64,000 nucleotides of DNA from CAVTRI01 sp963737075. Its GTDB lineage: Bacteria; Actinomycetota; Acidimicrobiia; Acidimicrobiales; Palsa-688. Below are positions 7,995-15,446 of the stretch, piece after piece. Location: the NCBI GenBank assembly GCA_963737075.1, contig CAVTRI010000001.1, forward strand, positions 1,922,001 through 1,986,000. The letters run 5' to 3'. The notes below the pieces were generated by a model that saw only the letters and a program-made list of their open reading frames with translations, made no database searches and had not been told where the DNA came from. The translations under genes were made by a program, and so were the position numbers. Position 1 is the first letter of the stretch; each line of letters opens with the position of its first letter.

Positions 7995-9101
7995 TTACAC
8001 CGGCTGATCGGCCATGGCGGCGCCAAGCCGGAGCAGGTTCGCCGTCGCCCCTCCGAGCGTCAACTCCAGCTCCTTGGCGGCCAGGAAATATCGGTGCAGC
8101 GGGTACGACCGGTCGACGCCGATTCCGCCATGCAGGTGCTGAGCGGCGTGCACCACCCGTTGGCCCCCCTCTGCGGCCCAGTATTTGGCAATCGCGACCT
8201 CCTCGTCCGCCGGGAACCCCGCGGCCAGCCGCCACAGGGCCTGGCGGGCGGTGAGCGTCACTGCCTCCGTGTCGACGAATGCGTCGGCAGCCCGCTGCCC
8301 GACCGCCTGAAAGGTGGCGATCGCCCGCCCGAACTGCTCTCGTGCTCGCGCATACTCCGCCGTCAGTCGCAACGCCTGCTGCGCGGTACCGGCCATCAGC
8401 GCGCACAGCCCGGCGCTGGCCCGAGGCAGCAGCCATTCGAGGATTTCTGTGCCGGCCCCGGCAGGGCCGACGAGCTCGCCTCGTGCGGCCATGAGCTCCA
8501 AACGGGCCTGGGGCGAGCCGCTCGTTGTGACAAGTGGCACCTGCTGCACGCCCGGCGCGTGTGACGCCACTGCAAGCACCGAAACGTCGTCGCCTGTTCG
8601 GGCGGGGACGAGGATCACATCCGCCACGGTCCCCGCGGGCACACAGATTTTCACCCCGTCGACCGCCCACCCGTCGCTGCGCCTCGAAGCCACCGTTGCC
8701 GGGTCTCCGACATCGCGATCCGCTTCGAGCAGCGCGGCCGTCAAGACCAGGTCACCGCCCACCAAAGCGGGAAGCCACCGCCTCCGCTGCGCGTCGCTCC
8801 CCCATCGACTGACGGTCAGACCGCCCAGCACGAGCGCCGGCCACAACGGCACGGGGGCGGCAGCCCTACCGGCTTCCTCGAGGAGCACCCCTATCTCCAG
8901 CAAGCCGAGCCCGCTGCCTCCCTCGTCCTCCGCGACGGCCAGCCCAAGCAGCTGAGCGCCCGCAAGCGCGGCCCACAGGTGACGGTCCGTCCCACCGGCG
9001 GCCGCCACGTCCTGGCGACGTTTTTCGCTCAGCTCCTGAGCGAAGATGCGATTCGCGGCGTCGCGAACGGCTTCCTGTTCGGCCCCGAGCGAGAAATCCA
9101 C
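7995..9101 (-). CDS. acyl-CoA dehydrogenase, ChsE5/FadE27-like subunit
   Basis: A 368-residue acyl-CoA dehydrogenase-family protein starting at ATG 9101, two bases after the stop of the larger dehydrogenase gene, so the two are made together. Its start (MDFSLGAEQEAVRDAANRIF) and modest size resemble the smaller partner of the heterotetrameric steroid side-chain dehydrogenases known from mycobacteria (ChsE4-ChsE5 and ChsE1-ChsE2), in which the FAD site is shared between unlike subunits. The C-terminal LHGGIGVD segment is the family helix that usually contacts FAD. The inferred role is the first dehydrogenation of the CoA-activated sterol side chain. The family is sure; the exact position in the pathway is inferred from the partner and neighbourhood. 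Confidence 0.85.
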   Translation of the reverse strand: MDFSLGAEQEAVRDAANRIFAQELSEKRRQDVAAAGGTDRHLWAALAGAQLLGLAVAEDEGGSGLGLLEIGVLLEEAGRAAAPVPLWPALVLGGLTVSRWGSDAQRRRWLPALVGGDLVLTAALLEADRDVGDPATVASRRSDGWAVDGVKICVPAGTVADVILVPARTGDDVSVLAVASHAPGVQQVPLVTTSGSPQARLELMAARGELVGPAGAGTEILEWLLPRASAGLCALMAGTAQQALRLTAEYARAREQFGRAIATFQAVGQRAADAFVDTEAVTLTARQALWRLAAGFPADEEVAIAKYWAAEGGQRVVHAAQHLHGGIGVDRSYPLHRYFLAAKELELTLGGATANLLRLGAAMADQPV

Positions 9102-9103
9102 CG

Positions 9104-10279
9104 CTACCGGCCTGCCCGTGGAAAGCCGAGCCCGAACATGGCGATCAGGTCGCGTTGTACTTCATTGGTGCCGCCGCCGAACGTGAGGATCAACAGCGAC
9201 CGGTAAGAACGCTCCAACCTTCCGCGCAGCACGGCGTCGGGCGAGCCGTCCTGCAGGTAGCCCCGCTCGCCGACGACCTCGAACAGCAACCGGAACGCCT
9301 CCAGGTAGAACTCGGTGCCGAACACCTTCACCGTTGACGCGTCGGCGACATCCAGCCGACCCTCGGTCGCCGTCCAAGCCACCTTCCAGTTGATGAGCCG
9401 CAAAAACTCGAGCTTCGCCCGGACACGGGCCAGGTTGAGCCGCGCCCACTCCTGGTCGATCACCCGCCGCCCGTCGGCGAGCTTGGTCTGCTGGGCCCAG
9501 CGGTGTGTCTCGTCGAGCACTCGTTCGATGACGCCCGGAGAGCACAGCGTGACCCGCTCGTGGTTGAGCTGGTTGGTGATGAGCTGCCAACCGGCGTTCT
9601 CGGCGCCGATCAGGGCGTCGGCGGGGACCCGCACCCCGTCAAAGAACGTCTGATTGATGTCGTGCGTGCTGAGGAGATGCATCGGCACCAATGAGATGCC
9701 GGGCGTGCGCATGGGCACGGCGAACAGCGAAATCCCCTGGTGCTTCTTAGCTTCGAGGTTTGTCCGGGCCGCGAGCCAGATGTAGTCGGCGTCGCCGGAC
9801 AAGCTCGTGAAGACCTTCTGCCCGTTGATCACGTATTCCTCGCCGTCGCGCACTGCAGTGGTGCGCAACCCCGCCAGGTCGGTGCCCGCGCCGGGCTCGG
9901 TGTAGCCGATGCAGAAATGCAGCTCGCCAGCGAGGATCGGGGGCAAAAAGTAACGCTTCTGTGCCTCGGTACCGAACTGCATGATCGTCGGGCCGACCGT
10001 GTTGATGGTCAACATCGGCACAGGCGCCCCCGCCCGCATCGACTCGTCGAAGAACACAAACTGCTCGATGGCCGACCGCCCCTGTCCGCCCCACTCCGTC
10101 GGCCAGCCGATCCCCAGCCAGCCGTCGGCGCCCATCTGCCGCACAACTCTTCGGGTGACGGGCCCAACCCCGGCCGCCGTCGCCAGTTCGGCCTCCACCT
10201 CGGGGGTGAGCAGCTCGGTGTAGTAGGCGCGAAGCCTTTGCCGAAGCGCCTCCTGCTCCTTGGTGTAGGCGATCTCCAC
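9104..10279 (-). CDS. acyl-CoA dehydrogenase, ChsE4/FadE26-like subunit
   Basis: A 391-residue flavoprotein. Motifs match the large subunit of steroid side-chain dehydrogenases: IGYTEPGAGTDLAGLRTTAV in the middle domain, TNQLNHERV, a LARVRAKLEFLRLINWK helix, and LILTFGGGTNEVQRDLIAMF at the end. From memory these are closest to mycobacterial FadE26 (ChsE4). I start it at GTG 10279 (VEIAYTKEQEALRQ), the usual family N-terminus; a longer frame reaching 10321 would cross a KstR-like box. It is divergent from the LLM gene and is followed by its small partner. The likely substrate is a 3-oxo-cholestenoyl-CoA-type thioester. Confidence 0.88.
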   Translation of the reverse strand: MEIAYTKEQEALRQRLRAYYTELLTPEVEAELATAAGVGPVTRRVVRQMGADGWLGIGWPTEWGGQGRSAIEQFVFFDESMRAGAPVPMLTINTVGPTIMQFGTEAQKRYFLPPILAGELHFCIGYTEPGAGTDLAGLRTTAVRDGEEYVINGQKVFTSLSGDADYIWLAARTNLEAKKHQGISLFAVPMRTPGISLVPMHLLSTHDINQTFFDGVRVPADALIGAENAGWQLITNQLNHERVTLCSPGVIERVLDETHRWAQQTKLADGRRVIDQEWARLNLARVRAKLEFLRLINWKVAWTATEGRLDVADASTVKVFGTEFYLEAFRLLFEVVGERGYLQDGSPDAVLRGRLERSYRSLLILTFGGGTNEVQRDLIAMFGLGFPRAGR

Positions 10280-10288
10280 GGCGCAAGT

Positions 10289-10300
10289 GAAACACGTTCT
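10289..10300 (-). promoter_or_regulatory. KstR-type operator at the chsE4-like gene
   Basis: On the minus strand the site reads AGAAC-GT-GTTTC, one mismatch from the AGAAC-GT-GTTCT palindrome found next to the KstR-like gene at 12096-12107. It ends 10 bases before the chosen GTG start, a position suited to blocking transcription or marking a very short leader. Confidence 0.6.
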
Positions 10301-10366
10301 TGTTTTGGTCGCAACGCCCATACCCGGTCGGCGAGGCGGCTGCGGCCCTCCCTTGCTGTCGGCGAT

Positions 10367-10378
10367 GAGGACGTGTTC
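10367..10378 (+). promoter_or_regulatory. KstR-type operator at the LLM oxidoreductase gene
   Basis: It reads AGGAC-GT-GTTCT, one mismatch from the perfect box at 12096. It lies 30 bases before the LLM start codon. With the box at 10289-10300 it makes the divergent promoter region 10280-10407 a two-operator control region. Confidence 0.6.
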
Positions 10379-10407
10379 TACTACCGGTTCGTGACGGAGC
10401 GAGTGGC

Positions 10408-11442
10408 ATGAAACTGGCAGTAACCCTCGGCTACTGGGGGGCAGCGCCGCCGCGGGACGCGCTCTCCGTCGTGCAGGCGGCGGAGCGCCTGGGTTACGAC
10501 ACCGTGTTTACAGCCGAGTCATGGGGCTCCGACGCCTTCACCCCGCTGGCGTGGTGGGGCTCACAAACCGAGCGCATTCGCCTCGGGACGTCGATCGCCC
10601 AGATCTCGGCCCGGCCCCCCACCACGCTGGCCATGGCCGCGCTCACCCTCGATCATCTGAGCGGGGGCCGACTGGTCCTCGGCATAGGCGTGTCAGGCCC
10701 GCAGGTCGTGGAAGGCTGGTATGGGGAGCCATTCGGCCGCCCGCTCGCTCGTACCCGGGAGTACGTGGGCGTAGTCCGCCAGGTGATGGCGAGGGAGGGG
10801 CCGGTGACCAGCGACGGCCCCCACTATCCCTTGCCCTACCGTGGCGCGGGCGGCCTGGGCCTCGGCAAGGCGCTCAAGCCGATCACGCATCCCTTGCGCG
10901 CTGACCTGCCGATCTGGCTGGGAGCCGAGGGTCCGCGCAACGTCGCCCTGGCCGCCGAGATTGCCGACGGCTGGCTGCCGATCTACTTCTCGCCTGCGGC
11001 GGGCAAGACATACCTGTCGTGGCTGGAGGAGGGGTTCTCCCGCCGGGCCGACGGCCGTCCCGAGGCGTTCGAGATCGCACCCAACTGCGCGGTCATCGTC
11101 ACCGATGACGTGGACGCCGCGGTTGCCGCGCAGAAGCCGACGCTGGCGTTTTACATCGGCGGGATGGGCGCCCCGGAGATGAACTTCCACAAGGACGTCT
11201 TCGCCCGTATGGGTTACGAGGCAGAGGTGGCAGCCATTCAGGAGCTGTTCTTCGCCGGCCGCCGGGAGGAGGCGGTGAACGCCGTGCCGGACCAGCTCGT
11301 GCGGGACATCTCGCTCATCGGGCCGCTCCCGGCTATCCGCGACAGTCTGGCGGCGTGGGAGGAGGCGGGCGTCACCATGCTCGTCGTCATGTCGCATCAG
11401 CCCGAGGAGCTGGCGCGGATCGCAGAAGCCGTCCTCGGGTAA
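10408..11442 (+). CDS. LLM-class (F420-type) flavin-dependent oxidoreductase, Rv3520c-like
   Basis: A 344-residue luciferase-like monooxygenase-fold protein, one TIM barrel. It begins MKLAVTLGYWG, with the segment AAERLGYDTVFTAESWGSD typical of F420-dependent members and LSGGRLVLGIGVSGPQV for cofactor phosphate binding. Actinobacterial homologues next to thiolase-like and DUF35 genes belong to the KstR regulon and are thought to take part in sterol side-chain degradation; the exact reaction is unknown. It has a KstR-type box upstream and ends 8 bases before the convergent KstR-like gene. The family is sure; F420 rather than FMN use is inferred from subfamily resemblance. Confidence 0.85.
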   Translation: MKLAVTLGYWGAAPPRDALSVVQAAERLGYDTVFTAESWGSDAFTPLAWWGSQTERIRLGTSIAQISARPPTTLAMAALTLDHLSGGRLVLGIGVSGPQVVEGWYGEPFGRPLARTREYVGVVRQVMAREGPVTSDGPHYPLPYRGAGGLGLGKALKPITHPLRADLPIWLGAEGPRNVALAAEIADGWLPIYFSPAAGKTYLSWLEEGFSRRADGRPEAFEIAPNCAVIVTDDVDAAVAAQKPTLAFYIGGMGAPEMNFHKDVFARMGYEAEVAAIQELFFAGRREEAVNAVPDQLVRDISLIGPLPAIRDSLAAWEEAGVTMLVVMSHQPEELARIAEAVLG

Positions 11443-11450
11443 GGCGCCCC

Positions 11451-12065
11451 TCAGCGCCCCTGCGGCTCCAGCAGGAAGCGGGCTGCGAATGCCATTTCCT
11501 CGCCGATGGTCCGCACCTGACGCCAGCCGTGGACCCAGCCGATGAGCGTGGCGAACCACACGTGGGAGAGCACCCGCACCACGCCCTCCTGCCGCTCCCG
11601 GTCCAGGCCCTCCAGCGCCTGGGAAAACATCTCGGTGACGACCTGGTTGATCTCCGCCTGGTAGCGGTGGATGCCCGGGTCGGGGCTGGCGATCGCGGTC
11701 ACGAGCGCCGAGCTGAGCGGCTGGTTGCGCTCGATGGCCCGACAGGCCCGACCGATGACGTCCAGCAGCCGCTCCGAAGGGGTCTCGCCCGCCGGCGGCC
11801 GCCGTCCGAGCCGCTGCTGCAACTCCTGGGCCCAGGCCACCTGGGCGGCGGCGAGCAACTGGTCCTTGGACGCGAAGTACCGGTAAATGGTGCCGAGCGC
11901 GACATCCGCCCGGGCGGCCACGTCCCGCATCTGGACTGCGTCGTAGCCGCCCTCCGCCGCCAGTTCGACGGCCGCCTGCACCACCCGGCCGCGCCGCGCG
12001 GCCTGCCCGGCCCGGCGCGGGCCATCCGGCTCTTCGCCGGCCACCGCGGCGGTGGGGGTGGTCAT
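11451..12065 (-). CDS. kstR: TetR-family repressor, KstR-like (sterol catabolism regulator)
   Basis: A 204-residue TetR protein. The HTH region (about residues 45-70: GGYDAVQMRDVAARADVALG then TIYRYFASKDQLL) is very close to that of mycobacterial KstR (GGYEAVQMRAVADRADVAVG and TLYRYFPSKVHLL, from memory). The ligand domain also shares the segment VLSHVWFATLIGW. KstR represses sterol uptake and side-chain genes and is released by a 3-oxo-sterol CoA thioester. The divergent promoter carries a perfect KstR box (12096-12107), so it probably represses itself and the nitronate-monooxygenase-like gene. ATG start at 12065. Orthology to KstR is inferred but well supported by site and neighbourhood. 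Confidence 0.85.
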   Translation of the reverse strand: MTTPTAAVAGEEPDGPRRAGQAARRGRVVQAAVELAAEGGYDAVQMRDVAARADVALGTIYRYFASKDQLLAAAQVAWAQELQQRLGRRPPAGETPSERLLDVIGRACRAIERNQPLSSALVTAIASPDPGIHRYQAEINQVVTEMFSQALEGLDRERQEGVVRVLSHVWFATLIGWVHGWRQVRTIGEEMAFAARFLLEPQGR

Positions 12066-12095
12066 CTGCCGAATGTAGCGCTTGCCGGCCGAGCG

Positions 12096-12107
12096 AGAAC
12101 GTGTTCT
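12096..12107. promoter_or_regulatory. KstR operator AGAAC-GT-GTTCT in a divergent promoter
   Basis: Perfect 5-base arms with the 2-base spacer known for KstR sites. It is located in the 51 bases between the KstR-like gene (starts 12065, minus) and the NMO-like gene (starts 12117, plus), so one bound dimer could control both. Confidence 0.75.
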
Positions 12108-12116
12108 ACTTTTGCC

Positions 12117-13286
12117 GTGCGCACCAGCATCTGCGACCAGTTTGGGATCGACTTACCGATCTTCGCCTTCAGTCACTGCCGCGACGTGGTCGCCGCCGTC
12201 AGCAAGGCCGGCGGCCTGGGTGTGCTGGGGGCGCTGGCGTTTACCCCCGACCAGCTGGAAATCGAGCTGCGCTGGATCGATGAGCACGTCGACGGGCGCC
12301 CCTACGGCGTCGACGTGGTGATGCCTGCCAGCTACGCGGGCGCCGGCGAGGCGGGCGGCCGTGCGCCGGGCGCGATGGCGGGGGCAGAGCCGGGCGGCCA
12401 GAAGGAGATGTCGGCCCAGTTCGAGGCCATGATCCCCGAAGGGCACCGCCAGTTCGTGGAACGGGTGCTCGACCGCTACGGCGTACCTCCCCTGCCTGCC
12501 GACGCGCCCGAGCCCATGCGTCTGCTCGGTTGGACACACGAAGGCGCCCGGCCCCAAGTGGACATCGCCCTCGCCCACCCGATCAGCTTGCTGGTCAACG
12601 CCCTCGGACCCCCGCCGAGAGACATCATCGAACGGGCCCACGACCAGGGGGTGAAGGTCGCCGCCTTGGTGGGCAGCGTGGCCCAGGCCGAGCGGCAGAA
12701 AAACGAGGGCGTCGACATCATCGTCGCCACAGGCCACGAAGCCGGGGGCCACACCGGCGAGATCTCCACCATGGTCCTCGTCCCCGAGGTGGTCGACGCC
12801 GTTGCGCCCTTGCCGGTGCTCGCTGCCGGCGGCGTCGGGTCTGGCCGGCAGATGGCCGCCGCGATGGCCCTCGGCGCACAGGGTGTGTGGACGGGCTCGA
12901 TCTGGCTCACGACCGCGGAAAGCGACACGGCCCCGCAGGTGGTGGACAAGCTGCTGGCCGCCACGTCGCGCGACACAGTGCGATCGCGCTGCATGACCGG
13001 CAAACCCGCACGCCAGCTCCGCACGGCGTGGACCGACGCCTGGGAGTCCGAGGAGTCGCCCGGGACGCTGCCGATGCCTCTCCAGTACATGCTGACCGCC
13101 GATGCCCAGCGCCGCATCGCTCGATCCGGCCAGAAGGAACTGGTCGGCATGCCGGTGGGGCAGATCGTCGGTTCCATGCGGCAGGTCCGACCCGTCCGCA
13201 GCGTCGTCTACGAGTTGGTCGAAGAGTTCATAGCGGCCACCGAACGCCTCCAAGCCCTCGCCAGCGAACGCGAGGTCTCATCGTGA
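12117..13286 (+). CDS. nitronate monooxygenase-like flavoprotein (2-NPD family), probable enoyl-CoA reductase type
   Basis: A 389-residue FMN TIM-barrel protein of the nitronate monooxygenase/FabK group. The sequence holds FSHCRDVVAAVSKAGGLGVL near the start, the ATGHEAGGHTGEIST loop in the middle and VLAAGGVGSGRQMAAAMALG for FMN phosphate binding. The start is GTG at 12117, just downstream of the KstR box; a longer open frame upstream is only the antisense of the repressor. Its stop overlaps the GTG of the DUF35 gene (GTGA). The place in a KstR operon with DUF35 and thiolase-like genes suggests reduction or desaturation of a steroid CoA-ester. True nitronate oxidation is less likely, but cannot be excluded. 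Confidence 0.82.
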   Translation: MRTSICDQFGIDLPIFAFSHCRDVVAAVSKAGGLGVLGALAFTPDQLEIELRWIDEHVDGRPYGVDVVMPASYAGAGEAGGRAPGAMAGAEPGGQKEMSAQFEAMIPEGHRQFVERVLDRYGVPPLPADAPEPMRLLGWTHEGARPQVDIALAHPISLLVNALGPPPRDIIERAHDQGVKVAALVGSVAQAERQKNEGVDIIVATGHEAGGHTGEISTMVLVPEVVDAVAPLPVLAAGGVGSGRQMAAAMALGAQGVWTGSIWLTTAESDTAPQVVDKLLAATSRDTVRSRCMTGKPARQLRTAWTDAWESEESPGTLPMPLQYMLTADAQRRIARSGQKELVGMPVGQIVGSMRQVRPVRSVVYELVEEFIAATERLQALASEREVSS

Positions 13287-13735
13287 GCGCGTCGCGCATC
13301 GTCGCCAACACCCTGGAGTTTCCTTACCAGCGGTCGCTGGGGCCGGTGATCGGCGCCTTCTTTGACGGCCTGGCGTCTGAGCGGATCCTGGGCGTCCGCA
13401 CGCGGGCGGGGAAGGTGATCGTCCCGCCGCTCGAGTACGACCCCGACACGGGGGAGGCGACCGAGCAGGAACTGGTAGAGGTCGGTCCGGAGGGCACGGT
13501 TACTGCCTGGACGTGGGTCGCCGAGCCGGGAGATCGCCACCCGCTGCAGACGCCGTTCGCCTTCGCGCTGATCACCCTCGATGGCGCCGACACCGCCCTC
13601 ACCCACGTAGTCGACGCCGGCGGGAACCCGACAGCTGTCCGCACCGGCCTGCGGGTACGCCCCCGGTGGCGGAAGGAACGAGCGGGCCGCATCGACGACA
13701 TCGAGGCCTTCCAGCCCACGGAGGCGGCCTCGTGA
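13283..13735 (+). CDS. DUF35 OB-fold protein lacking zinc-ribbon cysteines, Rv3521-like
   Basis: A 150-residue protein beginning VSASRIVANTLEFPYQRSLG. It follows the DUF35 layout: an N-terminal helical hairpin, a rubredoxin-like zinc-ribbon position and a C-terminal OB fold. The ribbon region reads GVRTRAGKVIVPPLEYDP, with no CxxC pairs, so it should not bind zinc. The OB part contains VGPEGTVTAWTWV. DUF35 proteins bind and stabilise thiolase-like enzymes of acyl-CoA metabolism. The start GTG overlaps the preceding stop by 4 bases, and the stop overlaps the first relay mini-cistron. Together with the next three genes the order matches mycobacterial Rv3521-Rv3523 from memory. Confidence 0.8.
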   Translation: MSASRIVANTLEFPYQRSLGPVIGAFFDGLASERILGVRTRAGKVIVPPLEYDPDTGEATEQELVEVGPEGTVTAWTWVAEPGDRHPLQTPFAFALITLDGADTALTHVVDAGGNPTAVRTGLRVRPRWRKERAGRIDDIEAFQPTEAAS

Positions 13736-13865
13736 GCGACCTTGGGAGCGAACCGACAAGCACAGGTTGGTGCATCATCCCGTGGATGGTGCACCAATGA
13801 GCGACCTTGGGAGCGAACCGACAAGCACAGGTTGGTGCATCATCCCGTGGATGGTGCACCAATGA
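13732..13865 (+). repeat. RTGA relay module A: two identical 65-base units between two DUF35 genes
   Basis: Two exact tandem units (13733-13797 and 13798-13862) fill the gap from the stop of the first DUF35 gene to the ATG of the second. Each holds a 22-codon mini-ORF (13732-13800 and 13797-13865), starting SDLGSEP after the first codon. The start overlaps the previous stop and the TGA overlaps the next start. The 3' half of each unit folds into a 14-base stem, TTGGTGCATCATCC with GGATGGTGCACCAA around a CGT loop (one G-U pair), which ends at the next start codon. No ordinary Shine-Dalgarno sequence sits before the downstream ATG. Confidence 0.85.
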
Positions 13866-14392
13866 GCCACGTCAGGGTCATGGAGGAAAAGGTCACGCTG
13901 CACTACGCAGAGCCCTTGCCCCCGCATCTGGCCCGCTTCGGGGAAGCCCTTCTTTCCGGACAGTTCCTGGGCGGCCGGTGCCCCCAGTGCGCCCGGCTGT
14001 ACGTGCCTCACCGCGGCTATTGCCCGCTGTGTGTCGTCCGCATCCGCGAGGAGGACGAGACGACCAGTGGTGATATCGGTGTCGTCGCCTCCTACACGGT
14101 CATCACCCCGGTGCGCTACTACGGCCAGACGAAGACCGAACCGTTCGTGTTCGCCTCGGTGCTGCTGGACGACACGGCGTCGCCGCTCAGGGGCCAGGAC
14201 ATCACCGGCATGCCCCACGACAAGCTGCGAGCCGGCCTTCGCGTGCGAGCCGCGTGGGCACCGGAGTCGGAACGCAACCTCCAGGGCCTCAATCCTCGAG
14301 GCGGATTCGGCATTGAGGGTTGCGTCCGGTCCTTCGAGCCCACGGGGGAGCCGGATGTCCCCGCGGAGGCATACCGGGGATATGAGTTCTGA
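13862..14392 (+). CDS. DUF35 zinc-ribbon/OB-fold protein, partner of thiolase-like enzyme
   Basis: A 176-residue DUF35 protein with an intact zinc ribbon, CPQCARLYVPHRGYCPLC (two CxxC pairs, about residues 41-58), and a following OB fold. In sterol catabolism a DUF35 domain (the C-terminal part of ChsH2) docks on the Ltp2 retro-aldolase. A similar helper role for the next gene is likely, since the stop and start share one base (TGATG). I use ATG 13862 because the relay's last stop overlaps it (ATGA); ATG 13880 (MEEKVTLHY) is an alternative. It differs from the preceding paralogue in keeping the cysteines, so the pair may form an asymmetric scaffold. Confidence 0.82.
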   Translation: MSHVRVMEEKVTLHYAEPLPPHLARFGEALLSGQFLGGRCPQCARLYVPHRGYCPLCVVRIREEDETTSGDIGVVASYTVITPVRYYGQTKTEPFVFASVLLDDTASPLRGQDITGMPHDKLRAGLRVRAAWAPESERNLQGLNPRGGFGIEGCVRSFEPTGEPDVPAEAYRGYEF

Positions 14393-15444
14393 TGAGGGAC
14401 GTCGCCATCGTCGGATGGGGCCAGACGCCGGCGTCCCGGCAGGCCGCTGACAGCGAGGTCCTGCTCCTCCACACTGCCATCGACGCCGCACTCGACATGG
14501 CGGGGCTGACCCGGAGGGACATCGGCTTCACCGTCGGGGGCAGCTGCGACTATCTGACCGGCGGGCCGTTTGCCTTCGTGACCAATCTGGAGGCGGCGGG
14601 TGCGTGGCCGCCGATTGCCGAATCGCACGTCGAGATGGACGGGGCGTGGGCGCTGTATGAAGCGTGGGTGCGGCTCCAACTCGGCGACATCGACACCGCC
14701 CTGGTCTTCGGGTCGGGCAAGTCATCGCCGACTGACCCCGCCAGTCTGTACCCGCAGCAACTGGATCCGTACTTTCTGCAGCCGCTCGGGGTCGACCCGG
14801 TGTCACTCGCGGGGCTGCAAGCGAGGGCGTTGCTCGACAGCGACCGGGCCACAGAAGCAAACTTCGCCGCGGTCGTCGCCCGGAGCCGGCATGCCGCGCT
14901 CGGCAACCCGAACGCCCAGCTGGCCGGCGAGGTCGACGTGGCCGACCTGCTCGCCGAGCCCTACGTGCGGGACCCCCTGCGCCGCCACGACCTGCCGCCG
15001 ATCTCCGACGCTGCGGCCGCGGTGGTCATCGCCGCAAGCGACCACGCCCGCGAGGTGAGTGCCGGGCCAGTGTGGATACGGGGCATCGACCATCGGATCG
15101 AGCCACACCAGCCCGGGATGCGTGATCTGACGACGTCGGTGTCGACCAGGGAGGCCGGACGGCGGGCCGGGGTCGGCGACGCCCCGGTGGACGTGGCGGA
15201 GCTATCAGCCACGTTTTCCCCCCAGGAGCTGGTGCTGACTGCGGCCCTCGGCCTCGGCGGCGAGACGGAGGTCAACCCTTCGGGCGGGCCGCTGGCCGCC
15301 AACCCGGTGATGGCTACCGGCCTGATCCGCTTCGCAGAAGTGGCGGATCGCATCGCCCGTGGCGAGCACCGTCGTGGGGTCGCCCACGCCACCGGCGGCC
15401 AGCTGCTGCAGCACAACCTGGTGGCCGTGTTGGAAGGAGACTGA
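14392..15444 (+). CDS. thiolase-like protein of SCP2 type (Ltp4-like)
   Basis: A 350-residue thiolase-fold protein starting MRDVAIVGWGQTPASRQ. It keeps the family C-terminal glycine motifs (NPSGGPLAANPVMATGLIRF), but the position of the nucleophilic cysteine is not conserved as in true thiolases. That points to retro-aldolase or non-classical thiolase chemistry, as in the Ltp2 group that cleaves sterol side chains. The usual C-terminal GHP/CxG elements are replaced by HATGGQLLQHNL. It overlaps the DUF35 gene by one base and is followed two bases later by a second thiolase-like gene, as in mycobacterial ltp4-ltp3. The substrate is a sterol side-chain CoA thioester by inference. Confidence 0.8.
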   Translation: MRDVAIVGWGQTPASRQAADSEVLLLHTAIDAALDMAGLTRRDIGFTVGGSCDYLTGGPFAFVTNLEAAGAWPPIAESHVEMDGAWALYEAWVRLQLGDIDTALVFGSGKSSPTDPASLYPQQLDPYFLQPLGVDPVSLAGLQARALLDSDRATEANFAAVVARSRHAALGNPNAQLAGEVDVADLLAEPYVRDPLRRHDLPPISDAAAAVVIAASDHAREVSAGPVWIRGIDHRIEPHQPGMRDLTTSVSTREAGRRAGVGDAPVDVAELSATFSPQELVLTAALGLGGETEVNPSGGPLAANPVMATGLIRFAEVADRIARGEHRRGVAHATGGQLLQHNLVAVLEGD

Positions 15445-15446
15445 GA

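Noticed and set aside
11355..12116. N-terminal extension of the NMO-like gene from 11355
   Set aside because: It runs through the antisense of the KstR-like gene and across the KstR box; the protein family starts at GTG 12117.
13732..13865. CRISPR-like or phage attachment interpretation of the 65-base repeats
   Set aside because: There are no spacers between units, no cas or integrase genes, and the units abut stop and start codons exactly.
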